A stretch of DNA of 64,000 nucleotides from Peterkaempfera sp044755465 (GTDB lineage Bacteria; Actinomycetota; Actinomycetes; Streptomycetales; Streptomycetaceae): NCBI RefSeq assembly GCF_044755465.1, contig NZ_JBIVRB010000001.1, positions 1,550,001 to 1,614,000 on the forward strand. The letters run 5' to 3'. Position numbers and translations under genes: made by a program. Shown one piece after another: positions 1 to 8,055 of this stretch; within the stretch, counting starts at the first letter, position 1; the number at the start of each line of letters is the position of its first letter. The notes under the pieces were generated by a model. The model did no database searches and was not told the DNA's origin. It saw only the letters and a program-made list of their open reading frames with translations.

Positions 1-1
1 C

Positions 2-208
2 GGCGCCGAGAACACCAGCCACGGCTGCGTCGGGCTGGCCGATGTCAAGGGCGGCGGGGCCACCTCTCCGGCGGGCTGGTTCTTCGGCCGGTCGCTGATC
101 GGGGACGTGGTGTTGGTCACGCACTCCGGTGACCGCACGGTCGCCCCCGACAACGGCCTGAACGGCTGGAACCTGCCCTGGGACCGGTGGCGGCCGCAGT
201 CCGGCTGA
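2..208 (+). CDS. L,D-transpeptidase, C-terminal fragment (cut by window start)
   Basis: Only the last 68 residues are inside the window. They contain the YkuD active-site motif NTSHGCVGL, in which the Cys is the catalytic nucleophile of L,D-transpeptidases, followed by a tail (GWFFGRSLIGDVV, then NGLNGWNLPWDRW) that closely matches the tail of the complete transpeptidase starting at 356. The two genes are therefore tandem paralogues. By family knowledge the enzyme forms 3-3 peptidoglycan cross-links outside the membrane. Its N-terminus, signal peptide and Ig-like domain are out of view. Confidence 0.9.
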   Translation, partial: GAENTSHGCVGLADVKGGGATSPAGWFFGRSLIGDVVLVTHSGDRTVAPDNGLNGWNLPWDRWRPQSG

Positions 209-355
209 CCTCCCCGGCCCGCCTCCCTCCCGGAACCCCCTCAGAACCTCCCGTTATCCTTCAGGTCCCGCTGCACGAGAGATTCCCGGGACCGATGCAA
301 CCGGGTCGCAGGTCTGCGCGTGTATTGAGGTGGAAACCGGGAGGGGAGCACACAC

Positions 356-1645
356 GTGAAGCCGGAACAGGCGGCAGTCGCCGCGATACGCACGAGCACC
401 GCACACGGCCGGAGCCGGATCGCCATGAGGGGCGTCCTGGCACTGCTGCTGGGTGCGCTGCTGGCGCTGGTGACGGCATGCAGCTCCGGAAGCTCGCCGT
501 CGTCGGGTTCGTCCGGCGGCCAGGGCGGCGGCGACAAGGGCGTCAACCAGGCCGACAAGGCCGCCGCCGAGAAGACGTCCGCCGCTGTGGTGACCATCAA
601 GCCCGCCGACGGCGCCAACAACGTCGCCACCCGCGACGGGCTCAAGGTGACCGTCAGCAAGGGCAAGCTGACCTCGGTCAAGGTCACCTCCGAGGACGGC
701 AAGGAGGTCGCGGGCGAGCTGGCCGCCGACGGCACCAGCTGGACGCCGGACGACGTGCTGACCACCGGCACCAAGTACAACGTCGAGGCCCGCGCCAAGG
801 ACGCCGACAACCTGGAGGCGGTGGAGAACTCCAGCTTCACCACGCTGACGCCCGCCAACACCTTCATCGGCTACTTCAACACCGACCAGGGCCAGACCTA
901 CGGCGTCGGCATGATCGTCTCGCTGCGCTTCAACAAGGCGATCACCAACAAGCAGGACGTCCTGGACCACATCTCGGTCACCGCCAACCCGTCGGTCAAG
1001 GTCGTCGGCCACTGGGCCGACAGCCAGCGGCTGGACTTCCGCCCCGCCGAGTACTGGGCGGCCGGCACCAAGGTCACTCTGCACCTGCGGCTCAACGGCG
1101 TCGAGGGCGCGTCCGGCGTCTACGGCGTGCAGTCCAAGGACGTGAAGTTCTCCATCGGCCGCTCGCAGGTCAGCCTGGTGGACGCCGAGAAGCACACCAT
1201 GGTCGTCAAGCGGGGCGGCGCGGTGCTCCGCACCATCCCGATCTCGGCCGGCGCGCCGGAGCACACCACGTACAACGGCAAGATGGTGATCTCCGAGAAG
1301 TACATCCAGACCCGGATGAACGGCGACTCGGTGGGCTTCAAGGGCGAGTACGACATCAAGGACGTGCCGCACGCCATGCGGCTGACCACCTCCGGCACCT
1401 TCGTGCACGGCAACTACTGGGGCGCGTCGAGCATCTTCGGCTCCCAGAACACCAGCCACGGCTGTGTGGGCCTGCGTGACGTGCAGGGGGCCGGCGACCC
1501 CGACACGCCGGGCGCCTGGTTCTTCAACAGCTCGCTGATCGGTGACGTGGTGCAGGTGGTCAACTCGCACGACCGCACCGTCGACCCGTTCAACGGCATC
1601 AACGGCTGGAACATGGACTGGTCCGACTGGAAGGCCGCCAGCTGA
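356..1645 (+). CDS. Lipoprotein L,D-transpeptidase (Ig-like plus YkuD domains)
   Basis: 429 aa. It probably makes 3-3 cross-links in peptidoglycan on the outer face of the membrane. The GTG start at 356 follows a GGGAGGGGA-type ribosome binding site at about 340-348. An internal ATG at 425 would give a shorter signal peptide but has no comparable site. The lipobox is LVTAC with Cys42, so the mature protein should be lipid-anchored. After a Ser/Gly linker come Ig-like repeats (about residues 75-280, LDT Ig-like type), then the YkuD catalytic domain with His351 in FVHGNYWG and Cys370 in SHGCVGL. It lies 147 bp behind the stop of a paralogue with the same tail, which suggests tandem duplication. 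Function is confident at family level; division of labour between the copies is unknown. Confidence 0.93.
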   Translation: MKPEQAAVAAIRTSTAHGRSRIAMRGVLALLLGALLALVTACSSGSSPSSGSSGGQGGGDKGVNQADKAAAEKTSAAVVTIKPADGANNVATRDGLKVTVSKGKLTSVKVTSEDGKEVAGELAADGTSWTPDDVLTTGTKYNVEARAKDADNLEAVENSSFTTLTPANTFIGYFNTDQGQTYGVGMIVSLRFNKAITNKQDVLDHISVTANPSVKVVGHWADSQRLDFRPAEYWAAGTKVTLHLRLNGVEGASGVYGVQSKDVKFSIGRSQVSLVDAEKHTMVVKRGGAVLRTIPISAGAPEHTTYNGKMVISEKYIQTRMNGDSVGFKGEYDIKDVPHAMRLTTSGTFVHGNYWGASSIFGSQNTSHGCVGLRDVQGAGDPDTPGAWFFNSSLIGDVVQVVNSHDRTVDPFNGINGWNMDWSDWKAAS

Positions 1646-1667
1646 CCCCAGCGGCCACCGCGCCCCG

Positions 1668-1708
1668 AGGCCCGGCCCCGAGCACCCCGTGTGCCCGGCG
1701 CCGGGCCT
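1668..1708 (+). terminator. Putative terminator hairpin after the L,D-transpeptidase
   Basis: A 9-bp stem AGGCCCGGC/GCCGGGCCT with a loop of about 23 nt starts 22 bp after the stop. There is no U-tract, as is common in high-GC actinobacteria. The long loop makes this only moderately convincing. Confidence 0.4.
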
Positions 1709-1837
1709 TCGCGCGTGCTGACCCTGATGACTGTCCGGGTGCCCAACTCCCGGGTGCCCGGCTGCGGCGGACCCGGCTAGGGTCGGCCCGAGCGGCCGTC
1801 CGGCCGCCGGAAACCCTCACCGCCTCGGGAGAACGCA

Positions 1838-2611
1838 ATGACGCGCTCTGTCCACCTCGACGTCACGGACGGCGTCGGCACCATCCGGCTGGACCGGCCG
1901 CCGATGAACGCCCTGGACGCCGCGATGCAGGACCAGCTCCGGGAGACCGCCCTGGAGGCGGCCCGCAGGGCGGACGTGCGCGCGGTCGTGCTCTGGGGCG
2001 GCGAGCGGGTCTTCGCGGCCGGCGCGGACATCAAGGAGATGCAGGCCATGTCGTACGCCGACATGGCGGAGCGCGGCGCCCCGCTCCAGGAGGCGTTCAC
2101 GGCCGTCGCCCGCATCCCCAAGCCGGTGGTGGCCGCGGTGACCGGCTATGCGCTGGGCGGCGGCTGTGAGCTGGCGCTCTGCGCCGACTACCGGATCGCG
2201 GCGGAGGACGCCCGGCTCGGCCAGCCGGAGATCCTGCTCGGCCTGATCCCCGGCGCGGGCGGCACCCAGCGCCTCGCCCGGCTGGTCGGCCCCTCCCGGG
2301 CCAAGGACCTGATCTTCACCGGACGGCAGGTGAAGGCCGAGGAGGCGCTGCGGATCGGCCTGGTGGACCGGGTGGTGCCCGCCGCCGAGGTGTACGCCGC
2401 CGCGCTGGCCTGGGCCGGGCGGCTCGCCGGCGGCCCGGCGCTGGCGCTGCGCGCCGCCAAGGAGGCGGTGGACCGGGGCCTGGAGACCGACCTGGACTCC
2501 GGCCTGGCGATCGAGCGGGGCCTGTTCGCCGGGCTGTTCGCCACCGAGGACCGGGAGACCGGGATGCGCAGCTTTGTGGAGGAGGGGCCCGGGAAGGCGA
2601 AGTTCCGCTGA
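1838..2611 (+). CDS. Enoyl-CoA hydratase/isomerase family protein (crotonase)
   Basis: 257 aa, the usual length for a single-domain crotonase. It probably hydrates 2-enoyl-CoA in fatty acid or CoA-ester catabolism in the cytosol. Both oxyanion-hole segments are visible: FAAGADIKEM and the Gly-rich ALGGGCELALCADYR. Glu131 in GQPEILLG matches the first catalytic Glu of mitochondrial enoyl-CoA hydratase. The second catalytic Glu position (AxEMVLTG in the rat enzyme) reads RAKDLIFTG, so it appears to be Asp157. The ATG start follows GGGAGAACGCA. The gene stands alone between hairpin and repeat sequences, so the substrate cannot be inferred from neighbours. Confidence 0.92.
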   Translation: MTRSVHLDVTDGVGTIRLDRPPMNALDAAMQDQLRETALEAARRADVRAVVLWGGERVFAAGADIKEMQAMSYADMAERGAPLQEAFTAVARIPKPVVAAVTGYALGGGCELALCADYRIAAEDARLGQPEILLGLIPGAGGTQRLARLVGPSRAKDLIFTGRQVKAEEALRIGLVDRVVPAAEVYAAALAWAGRLAGGPALALRAAKEAVDRGLETDLDSGLAIERGLFAGLFATEDRETGMRSFVEEGPGKAKFR

Positions 2612-2613
2612 CC

Positions 2614-2664
2614 CTGCCTCGGGTGATCTGCCTCGGGTGATCTGCCCCGGGTGACTCTGCCCGG
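2614..2664. repeat. 14-bp tandem repeat, about 3.5 copies
   Basis: Two identical copies of CTGCCTCGGGTGAT, one diverged copy (CTGCCCCGGGTGAC) and a partial copy start 3 bp after the enoyl-CoA hydratase stop. The array fills the space before the next gene's promoter region. Slippage is the likely origin; no function is evident. Confidence 0.8.
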
Positions 2665-2704
2665 ATTGGCGCCGGGTGTGCGCCGCTCTGCCCCCGGCGC
2701 CGCC

Positions 2705-2716
2705 TGGCATATGCCA
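2705..2716. promoter_or_regulatory. Perfect palindrome TGGCATATGCCA upstream of an ATP-binding protein gene
   Basis: A 12-bp perfect palindrome lies 65 bp before the ATG of the HATPase gene at 2781. Its left half, TGGCATAT, recurs at 3441-3448 ahead of the next gene. The symmetry and repetition suggest an operator or promoter element, but I cannot name the regulator. Confidence 0.4.
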
Positions 2717-2780
2717 ATCAGATAGTGATCCTTTCCCGGTTGTGCCCGCGCGGCGCCTGCGCAGCCGGGATGATGGGCTC

Positions 2781-3269
2781 ATGGCAGGCCGGGGCGAAAC
2801 AGAGCAGTCGTACCATCCTGTCGGCTTCGACGTGACGGGGCTGGTCCAGGACGAGTTCGAGGCGGCGTTCTTCGACCGGCTGGCCGCCCCGGTGGTGGAC
2901 GAGGTACGGCTCCCGGCCCGGCCGGAGTCGGCGGCCGAGGCGCGGCGGCTCACCCGGTCCGTGCTCGGGCTCTGGGGGCTGGCGGCGCAGATGGAGGTGG
3001 CCGAGCTGCTGGTCGGCGAGCTGGTCACCAATGCCGTGCAGCACACCGGCGGCCGTACCGTCGGGGTGCGGCTGGCCCGGCGCCCCGGCTGGCTCCGGGT
3101 GGAGGTGCGCGACCCCTCGCGGGCGCTGCCCTGCCTGATCAGGGCCGAGCCGGACGCGGACACCGGGCGCGGGCTGGTGCTGGTGGACGCGCTGTCCGAG
3201 CGCTGGGGCGCCGATCTGCTGTCCCGGGGCAAGGGCGTCTGGTTCGAGCTGCGGGTGCGCGAGCCCTGA
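2781..3269 (+). CDS. ATP-binding protein, RsbW-like HATPase fold
   Basis: 162 aa from the ATG at 2781. The frame is open to 2676, but the upstream part is low-complexity and covers the palindrome at 2705. The GHKL ATPase signatures are all present: N-box ELVTNAVQHTG, G1 region VEVRDPS and G2 region GRGLVLVDALSERWG. There is no dimerisation/phosphoacceptor His domain, so this is the anti-sigma/serine-kinase-like HATPase type that Streptomyces encodes in large numbers. By family knowledge such proteins phosphorylate anti-sigma-factor antagonists or bind sigma factors. No partner gene is adjacent, so its target is unknown. Confidence 0.88.
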   Translation: MAGRGETEQSYHPVGFDVTGLVQDEFEAAFFDRLAAPVVDEVRLPARPESAAEARRLTRSVLGLWGLAAQMEVAELLVGELVTNAVQHTGGRTVGVRLARRPGWLRVEVRDPSRALPCLIRAEPDADTGRGLVLVDALSERWGADLLSRGKGVWFELRVREP

Positions 3270-3585
3270 ACCGTGGCGGCGCAGCGGTAGCGGCCGGAAA
3301 GCAGTGCGGGGCCCCCGGATGCCGGGATGCGGCGGCGGGGGCCCCTGCGATGCCACCGCGCGGCCAAGGGGGTGCGTGCCGCGCGGTCGGAGACGGCCGT
3401 GCCGGGTCGGTCGGAGGCCGTGGTCAACGGTCTCCCACTCTGGCATATCGGTGGACAATCGGGCAACTTTCAACCTTTCATTCAAAGGTGTGCATAGTGA
3501 TCCACCTTGCGATGGTGACCTGTGCCACGCTCCGCCCTTGGATCGCCCGAGTTTTCAGCGGCTGTTCCGGGGTACCCGCCCCGCC
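3270..3585. other. 316-bp intergenic region, probable promoter region
   Basis: No coding sequence is convincing here. It holds TGGCATAT at 3441-3448 (shared with the palindrome at 2705-2716) and a short inverted repeat CCTTT-CATTC-AAAGG at 3474-3488. The stretch around 3440-3510 is less GC-rich than its surroundings, as expected for a promoter region of the gene at 3586. Confidence 0.4.
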
Positions 3586-4242
3586 GTGAACGAGGACCGC
3601 TCCACGCAGCCCCGGGCGGTCGTGGACCGCCTTGTCGAGGCCCACGGCCGCACCTACGCCGCCGACGCCGGAATCCGGCTGCGGGACACCCCCGGCCGGC
3701 TCTACCAGCTGCTGGTCCTCTCCGAGCTGGCCAGCACCCGCATCCGCGCCGAGATCGCGGTGGACGCGGCCCGGGTGCTGTTCGCCGCTGGGCTGCGCGA
3801 TCCGCACCGGATGCTGGACGCCGACTGGCAGCAGCGGGTGGACGCGCTGGGCGAGGGCGGCTACCGCCGCTACGACGAGAGCACCGCCACCCGCCTGGGG
3901 GACGGCGCGCGGCTGCTGCTCGACCGCTGGCAGGGCGACCTGCGCCACCTGCACCGCGAGGCGGGCGACGACGTCGCGGCACTGGCCGGGGCGCTCCAGG
4001 AGTTCCCGGGGATCGGCCCGGCCGGCGCGGACATCTTCCTGCGCGAGGTGCAGGGCGTCTGGAGTGCCGTCGCCCCGTACTTCGGCGCCAAGGCGCTCCA
4101 GGGCGCCGAACGGCTGGGGCTGCCCACCGACCCCCGCGAACTGGCCCGGCTCACCGCCGGACACGACCCGGCGGCCTTTGCCGCAGCGCTGGTCCGGGTG
4201 GCTCTGCACAAGGACGCGGCGGCGCAGGTGCTGGGCAACTAA
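3586..4242 (+). CDS. Helix-hairpin-helix (HhH-GPD-like) endonuclease-type protein
   Basis: 218 aa from the GTG at 3586 (VNEDRSTQPRAVVDRLVEAHG). The reading frame is open further upstream, but that part has no protein-like character. The segment QEFPGIGPAGADIFLREVQGVW is a helix-hairpin-helix of the endonuclease III/HhH-GPD type. The Lys/Asp catalytic pair and the Cys4 iron-sulphur cluster of true endonuclease III are not seen: there is no C-terminal Cys cluster. I therefore call it an endonuclease-like HhH protein that may bind damaged DNA; enzymatic activity is uncertain. The gene is monocistronic. Confidence 0.75.
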   Translation: MNEDRSTQPRAVVDRLVEAHGRTYAADAGIRLRDTPGRLYQLLVLSELASTRIRAEIAVDAARVLFAAGLRDPHRMLDADWQQRVDALGEGGYRRYDESTATRLGDGARLLLDRWQGDLRHLHREAGDDVAALAGALQEFPGIGPAGADIFLREVQGVWSAVAPYFGAKALQGAERLGLPTDPRELARLTAGHDPAAFAAALVRVALHKDAAAQVLGN

Positions 4243-4356
4243 ACCGGTTCGGTTCAAACCGTTGTGATCTTCGTGCCGGGCGTTTACGCTGAGGCTCGCG
4301 CCGAGTTTCTCCGACCATTCACGCTGTCGGCTGCAATTCCTGCCCCCATGCTCAGA

Positions 4357-4371
4357 GGCGACAATGTCGCC
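4357..4371. promoter_or_regulatory. Inverted repeat upstream of the mannanase gene, possible operator
   Basis: GGCGACA-A-TGTCGCC is a perfect 7-bp inverted repeat 126 bp before the mannanase start. A second inverted repeat, AACCCCA/TGGGGTT, follows at 4389-4412. Secreted glycoside hydrolases of Streptomyces are commonly controlled by LacI-type repressors binding such palindromes, but this one does not match the cellulose-linked CebR box TGGGAGCGCTCCCA. Confidence 0.35.
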
Positions 4372-4496
4372 GGTCGACGCGGCGTCGAAACCCCATTCAG
4401 CACGGTGGGGTTGTGCCTGTATTCCCCCCGGTCGCCGAATATTGCCGCGACCCCTACGTGGAATCACTGAGATTCCTCCTCCAATGGGAGTCGTCC

Positions 4497-6134
4497 ATGA
4501 GGAAAAGGATAGCCAGTGCCTTCGGGGCGCTATTCGCCCTCCTTGTCCCGATGTTTGCCTTCGTCACGCCCGCGCACGCCGCCACCACCGGCTTCCACGT
4601 GAGCAACGGGCGCATCCTGGAGGGCAACGGCAATGACTACATCATGCGTGGCGTCAGCCACGCCCACGCCTGGTACCCGGACAAGCTGAACTCGCTCGCC
4701 GACATCAAGGCGCTGGGAGCCAACACCGTACGGGTGGTGCTGAGCACCGGCGGCCTGTGGACCAAGAACGACGCCACCGACGTCAGCAACGTCATCGCGA
4801 AGTGCAAGGCGAGCCGTCTGATCTGCGTTCTCGAGGCGCACGACACCACCGGCTACGGCGAGCAGAATGCCATCACCCTTTCCCAGGCCGCCGACTACTG
4901 GGTGGGCCTCAAGAGCATCCTGGCCGGCCAGGAGAGCTACATCATCGTCAACATCGGCAATGAGCCGTACGGCAACAACAACACCTCCGGCTGGACCGCC
5001 GACACCAAGGGCGCCATCCAGAAGGTGCGCAACGCCGGTATCCACAACATGCTGATGGTCGACGCCCCCAACTGGGGCCAGGACTGGTCGAACACCATGC
5101 GGGACAACGCGGCGTCCGTCTTCGCCGCCGACACCGACGCCAACACCGTGTTCTCCATCCACATGTACGGCGTCTACAACACTGCTTCCAAGGTCAGCGA
5201 CTACCTCAACTACTTCGTCACGGCCAAGCTGCCCATCGTGGTCGGCGAGTTCGGCAACATGCACAGCGACGGCGACCCGGACGAGGACTCGATCATGTCC
5301 TACGCCCAGTCGCTGAAGCTCGGCTACCTGGGCTGGTCCTGGAGCGGCAACGGCGGCGGCGTCGAATACCTCGACATGGTGACCAACTTCAACGCCTCCC
5401 AGCTCACCACCTGGGGTCAGCGGATCTTCAATGGCGCCAACGGCATCAAGTCCACCGCCAAGGAGGCCACGGTCTTCGGCGGCGGCGGCACCAACCCGCC
5501 GACCGGTGACACCACCGCTCCGACCGCTCCGACCAATGTGACGTCGCCGTCCAAGACCGCGAACAGCGTTTCGCTGTCCTGGACCGCCTCCACCGACAAC
5601 GTGGGCGTCACCGGGTACCAGATCTTCCGCAACGGCACCCAGGTCGGCACCTCCACCACCACCAGCTACACCGACAGCGGTCTGACCGCCTCGACGGCGT
5701 ACAGCTACACGGTGAAGGCCCGCGACGCGGCCGGTAACGTCTCGGCCGCCTCGGCCGCGCTCTCCGTCACCACCTCCGCCTCCAGCGGCGGCGGCACCGG
5801 CGGCGGCACCGGTGGCAACAACGGTGGCGGCACCAACGCGGGCTGCACCGCGACCTACACCCCCAACTCGTGGCAGGACGGCTTCACCGCCGACGTCACG
5901 GTCAAGGCCGGTACCTCTGCGATCAGCTCCTGGAAGGTCGTCCTGACCTTCCCGGGCAACCAGAAGGTCACCAGCTCCTGGAACGCCAACGTGACCCAGA
6001 GCGGCACGGCGGTGACGGCGACCAACATGTCCTACAACGGCGCGGTCGCCGCCAACGGAAGCACCTCCTTCGGCTTCCAGGGCACCTACAGCGGCACCAA
6101 CGGGGCCCCCACGGTCACCTGCACCGCCAGCTGA
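4497..6134 (+). CDS. Secreted endo-beta-1,4-mannanase: GH5 (subfamily 8-like), FN3, CBM2
   Basis: 545 aa. It cleaves beta-1,4-mannan backbones outside the cell. The ATG at 4497 follows TGGGAG and begins a classical signal peptide (MRKRIASAF... with AHA-A cleavage after residue 28). The catalytic domain (about 29-325) begins TGFHVSNGRILEGNGNDYI and closely resembles, from memory, Streptomyces lividans ManA. Glu156 in NIGNEP is the acid/base and Glu251 in VVGEFGN the nucleophile. A fibronectin type III domain (about 338-428) and a Gly/Thr/Asn linker lead to a C-terminal CBM2 (about 449-545) with paired Cys and exposed Trp residues (NSWQDGF, SSWKVV, SSWNAN). Cellulase activity is the alternative, but the N-terminal similarity favours mannanase. 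Confidence 0.93.
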   Translation: MRKRIASAFGALFALLVPMFAFVTPAHAATTGFHVSNGRILEGNGNDYIMRGVSHAHAWYPDKLNSLADIKALGANTVRVVLSTGGLWTKNDATDVSNVIAKCKASRLICVLEAHDTTGYGEQNAITLSQAADYWVGLKSILAGQESYIIVNIGNEPYGNNNTSGWTADTKGAIQKVRNAGIHNMLMVDAPNWGQDWSNTMRDNAASVFAADTDANTVFSIHMYGVYNTASKVSDYLNYFVTAKLPIVVGEFGNMHSDGDPDEDSIMSYAQSLKLGYLGWSWSGNGGGVEYLDMVTNFNASQLTTWGQRIFNGANGIKSTAKEATVFGGGGTNPPTGDTTAPTAPTNVTSPSKTANSVSLSWTASTDNVGVTGYQIFRNGTQVGTSTTTSYTDSGLTASTAYSYTVKARDAAGNVSAASAALSVTTSASSGGGTGGGTGGNNGGGTNAGCTATYTPNSWQDGFTADVTVKAGTSAISSWKVVLTFPGNQKVTSSWNANVTQSGTAVTATNMSYNGAVAANGSTSFGFQGTYSGTNGAPTVTCTAS

Positions 6135-6167
6135 CCCGCACCACCCCGCACCACCCCGCATGACCCC

Positions 6168-6207
6168 GGTGCCCCGGGGATCGGCCCAGGCCGATCCCCG
6201 GGGCACC
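6168..6207. terminator. Strong bidirectional terminator between mannanase and PPTase genes
   Basis: A perfect 19-bp stem (6168-6186 with 6189-6207), beginning GGTGCCCCGGGGATCGGCC on the left arm, lies between two convergent genes, 33 bp after the mannanase stop and 36 bp before the end of the minus-strand PPTase gene. Position and symmetry suit termination from both sides. Confidence 0.8.
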
Positions 6208-6243
6208 ACCGCATTCCCCGGCACCGGCCCGGACCGGCCGGGG

Positions 6244-6897
6244 TCAGGCGCCCTGCTCCACCACGATCGCGGTCGCCACGAGGCCGTCGGCGGCGACCCA
6301 CCGTCCGGCGAAGCCGGTCAGCGGCCGGCCGAGCAGCGTCGGCCCGGAGACCAGCAGGCCCGCCGTGAACGTCCCGTCCGGGGCGATCCTCACCCGGGCC
6401 TCCTCGAAGTCCAGCCACTTCCGGGCCACCGGGTACCACGCCTTGTACACGGACTCCTTGGCGCTGAACAGCACCCGGTCCCAGGCGACCCCCGCCGCCG
6501 TCGGCAGCGCGGCCAGCGCTTCCAGATCCTCCGGGCGGGCTATCGCGCCGAGGACGCCCTCCGGCAGCGGTTCATTGGGCTCGGCGTCGATCCCGACCGT
6601 GGCCACCTCGGCACTGCGCCCCACCACCGCCGCACGGTAGCCCGCGCAGTGCGTCATGCTCCCGACCACCCCGTCCGGCCAGCTCGGCGCTCCCCGCTCA
6701 CCGGGGACCAGCGGCGCCGGCCCGACGCCGAGCGCGCCCAGCGCGTCCCGCGCGCAGGCCCGGACGGTGGTGAACTCCACCCGCCGCTTCTCGACCACCT
6801 TGGCGATCGCGGCCTGCTCCTGCGGGAACAGCGCGACCTCGCGGTCGGTGAAGGACTGGGCCCAGCGCACCGAGGGCGGCAGTATCGCGCCGATCAC
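6244..6897 (-). CDS. pptT: 4'-phosphopantetheinyl transferase, Svp/PptT type
   Basis: 217 aa from the GTG at 6897, which overlaps the stop of the upstream hydrolase gene (GTGA, 4 bp). The enzyme transfers phosphopantetheine from CoA to the conserved Ser of acyl/peptidyl carrier proteins, activating fatty acid, polyketide and nonribosomal peptide synthases. Family motifs are present: RGAPSWPDGVVGSMTHC, the Mg-binding VGIDAEPNEPLP and the FSAKESVYKAWYP motif (Lys-Glu). By memory the sequence is very close to Svp, the broad-range PPTase of Streptomyces verticillus. The overlap with a metallophosphoesterase reproduces the PptT-PptH arrangement of mycobacteria, where the two enzymes oppose each other. 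Confidence 0.93.
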   Translation of the reverse strand: MIGAILPPSVRWAQSFTDREVALFPQEQAAIAKVVEKRRVEFTTVRACARDALGALGVGPAPLVPGERGAPSWPDGVVGSMTHCAGYRAAVVGRSAEVATVGIDAEPNEPLPEGVLGAIARPEDLEALAALPTAAGVAWDRVLFSAKESVYKAWYPVARKWLDFEEARVRIAPDGTFTAGLLVSGPTLLGRPLTGFAGRWVAADGLVATAIVVEQGA

Positions 6898-7745
6898 GCG
6901 TCCACCCCCGCCGGACGCGGCAGGATCTGCCGGGCGAGGTCGGACCGCAGCCCGAAGCGGCCCCACTCCCGTGGATAGCCGAGCGACACCTCCACGAACG
7001 GGACCCCGTCGTAGACGGTGCGCCGGGGGATGTGCAGATGGCCGTAGACCACGGCCTCGACGCCGAAGCGGGTGTGCCAGTCGGCCGTACGCACCGTCCC
7101 GCACCACTGGACGAACTCCTGGTGCGTCATGATCTCGGTCGGCTGCCGCACCAGCGGCCAGTGGTTGACCAGCACCAGCGGCAGTTCGCCCGCGACCTGA
7201 GCCAACCGCCGCTCGGTCTCCTCGACCCGGGCGGCGCACCAGGCGGCACGGGACGGATAGGGGTCGGGGTGCAGGAAGTACTCGTCGGTGCAGACGATCC
7301 CGGCCTCGTGCGCCTTGGCCAGCGACTCCGCCGGGGTGGTCGTCCCCGGGGCGAGGAAGCTGTAGTCGTACAGCAGGAACAGCGGCGCGATCCGGACCGG
7401 CCCGCCCGCCCCCGTCCACACCGGGTACGGGTCCTCCGGCGTGAGCACCCCGAGCCGGCGGCAGAGCGCCACCAACTGCTCATAGCGTGCGACGCCGCGC
7501 GCCTGGCTGGTCTCGCGGTCGACCGTCCACAGCTCGTGGTTGCCCGGCACCCAGATCACCTGCGCGAACCGGTCCCGCAGCAGGGTCAACGTCCACTCGA
7601 TGTCGGCCATCAGCTCGCCGATGTCCCCGGCCACGATCAGCCAGTCGTCCGGCGACCCCGGTTGCAGCCGCTCGACGATCTCCCGGTTCTCCGCATACGT
7701 GACATGCAAGTCACTGACCGCCCGCAACACCCCGTCTGTCGCCAC
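6894..7745 (-). CDS. pptH: Calcineurin-like metallophosphoesterase, PptH-like phosphopantetheinyl hydrolase
   Basis: 283 aa, GTG start at 7745. All metallophosphoesterase metal ligands are visible: Asp12/His14 in SDLHVTY, Asp41 in GDIGE, Asn69/His70 in GNHE, NHWP and GHLHI near the C-terminus. Its 3' end overlaps the start of the PPTase gene by 4 bp, so the two are translationally coupled. In Mycobacterium tuberculosis the equivalent neighbour of PptT (PptH, Rv2795c) removes phosphopantetheine from holo-carrier proteins. I infer the same role here from fold plus context. A generic phosphoesterase role cannot be excluded. The upstream flank contains one copy of the island boundary repeat, 84 bp before the start codon. 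Confidence 0.85.
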   Translation of the reverse strand: MATDGVLRAVSDLHVTYAENREIVERLQPGSPDDWLIVAGDIGELMADIEWTLTLLRDRFAQVIWVPGNHELWTVDRETSQARGVARYEQLVALCRRLGVLTPEDPYPVWTGAGGPVRIAPLFLLYDYSFLAPGTTTPAESLAKAHEAGIVCTDEYFLHPDPYPSRAAWCAARVEETERRLAQVAGELPLVLVNHWPLVRQPTEIMTHQEFVQWCGTVRTADWHTRFGVEAVVYGHLHIPRRTVYDGVPFVEVSLGYPREWGRFGLRSDLARQILPRPAGVDA

Positions 7746-7828
7746 CCGGTCAGCCTAGTAGACCGACTCCGAGCCCGACAGCCGTATCCGGTCGGCCCGC
7801 TGAGCCCGCCCCCTCGGCACACGGCCCC

Positions 7829-7857
7829 TCAGCACTCGATGACATTGACCGCCAGGC
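7829..7857. repeat. Left boundary repeat of the island (att-like, orphan copy)
   Basis: It is identical over 29 bases to the last 29 bases of sdaA at 11715-11743, and similarity stops at once on both sides. Read on the minus strand it would encode the SdaA tail LAVNVIEC plus stop, but no sdaA sequence precedes it. CACCGGTG, a perfect palindrome, lies 6 bp inside the island (7864-7871); CCGGTG-TCAG-CACCGG near the other end (11639-11654) is related. Confidence 0.9.
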
Positions 7858-7942
7858 AACCAACACCGGTGACCTGCTCCGTGACGACGTTTGCGGGTAG
7901 AAATCTCGGCAGGGCGCACGGAATCCGGATCATCCTGCGGGA

Positions 7943-7960
7943 TCACGGGCATACCCGTGA
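7943..7960. terminator. Hairpin downstream of the island operon
   Basis: TCACGGG-CATA-CCCGTGA is a perfect 7-bp stem with a 4-nt loop, 96 bp past the stop of the last island gene. CCCGTGA occurs once more at 7970-7976. It could end the operon transcript or be a protein-binding site near the island end. No U-run is visible. Confidence 0.4.
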
Positions 7961-8055
7961 AACTTCTTGCCCGTGATTTGAGAGATGCCAATCGAGGATA
8001 TTTCCCGGTTTTTCTCTACCTGCGATCTACATCTTTCCGACGTGGACATGTTTCG

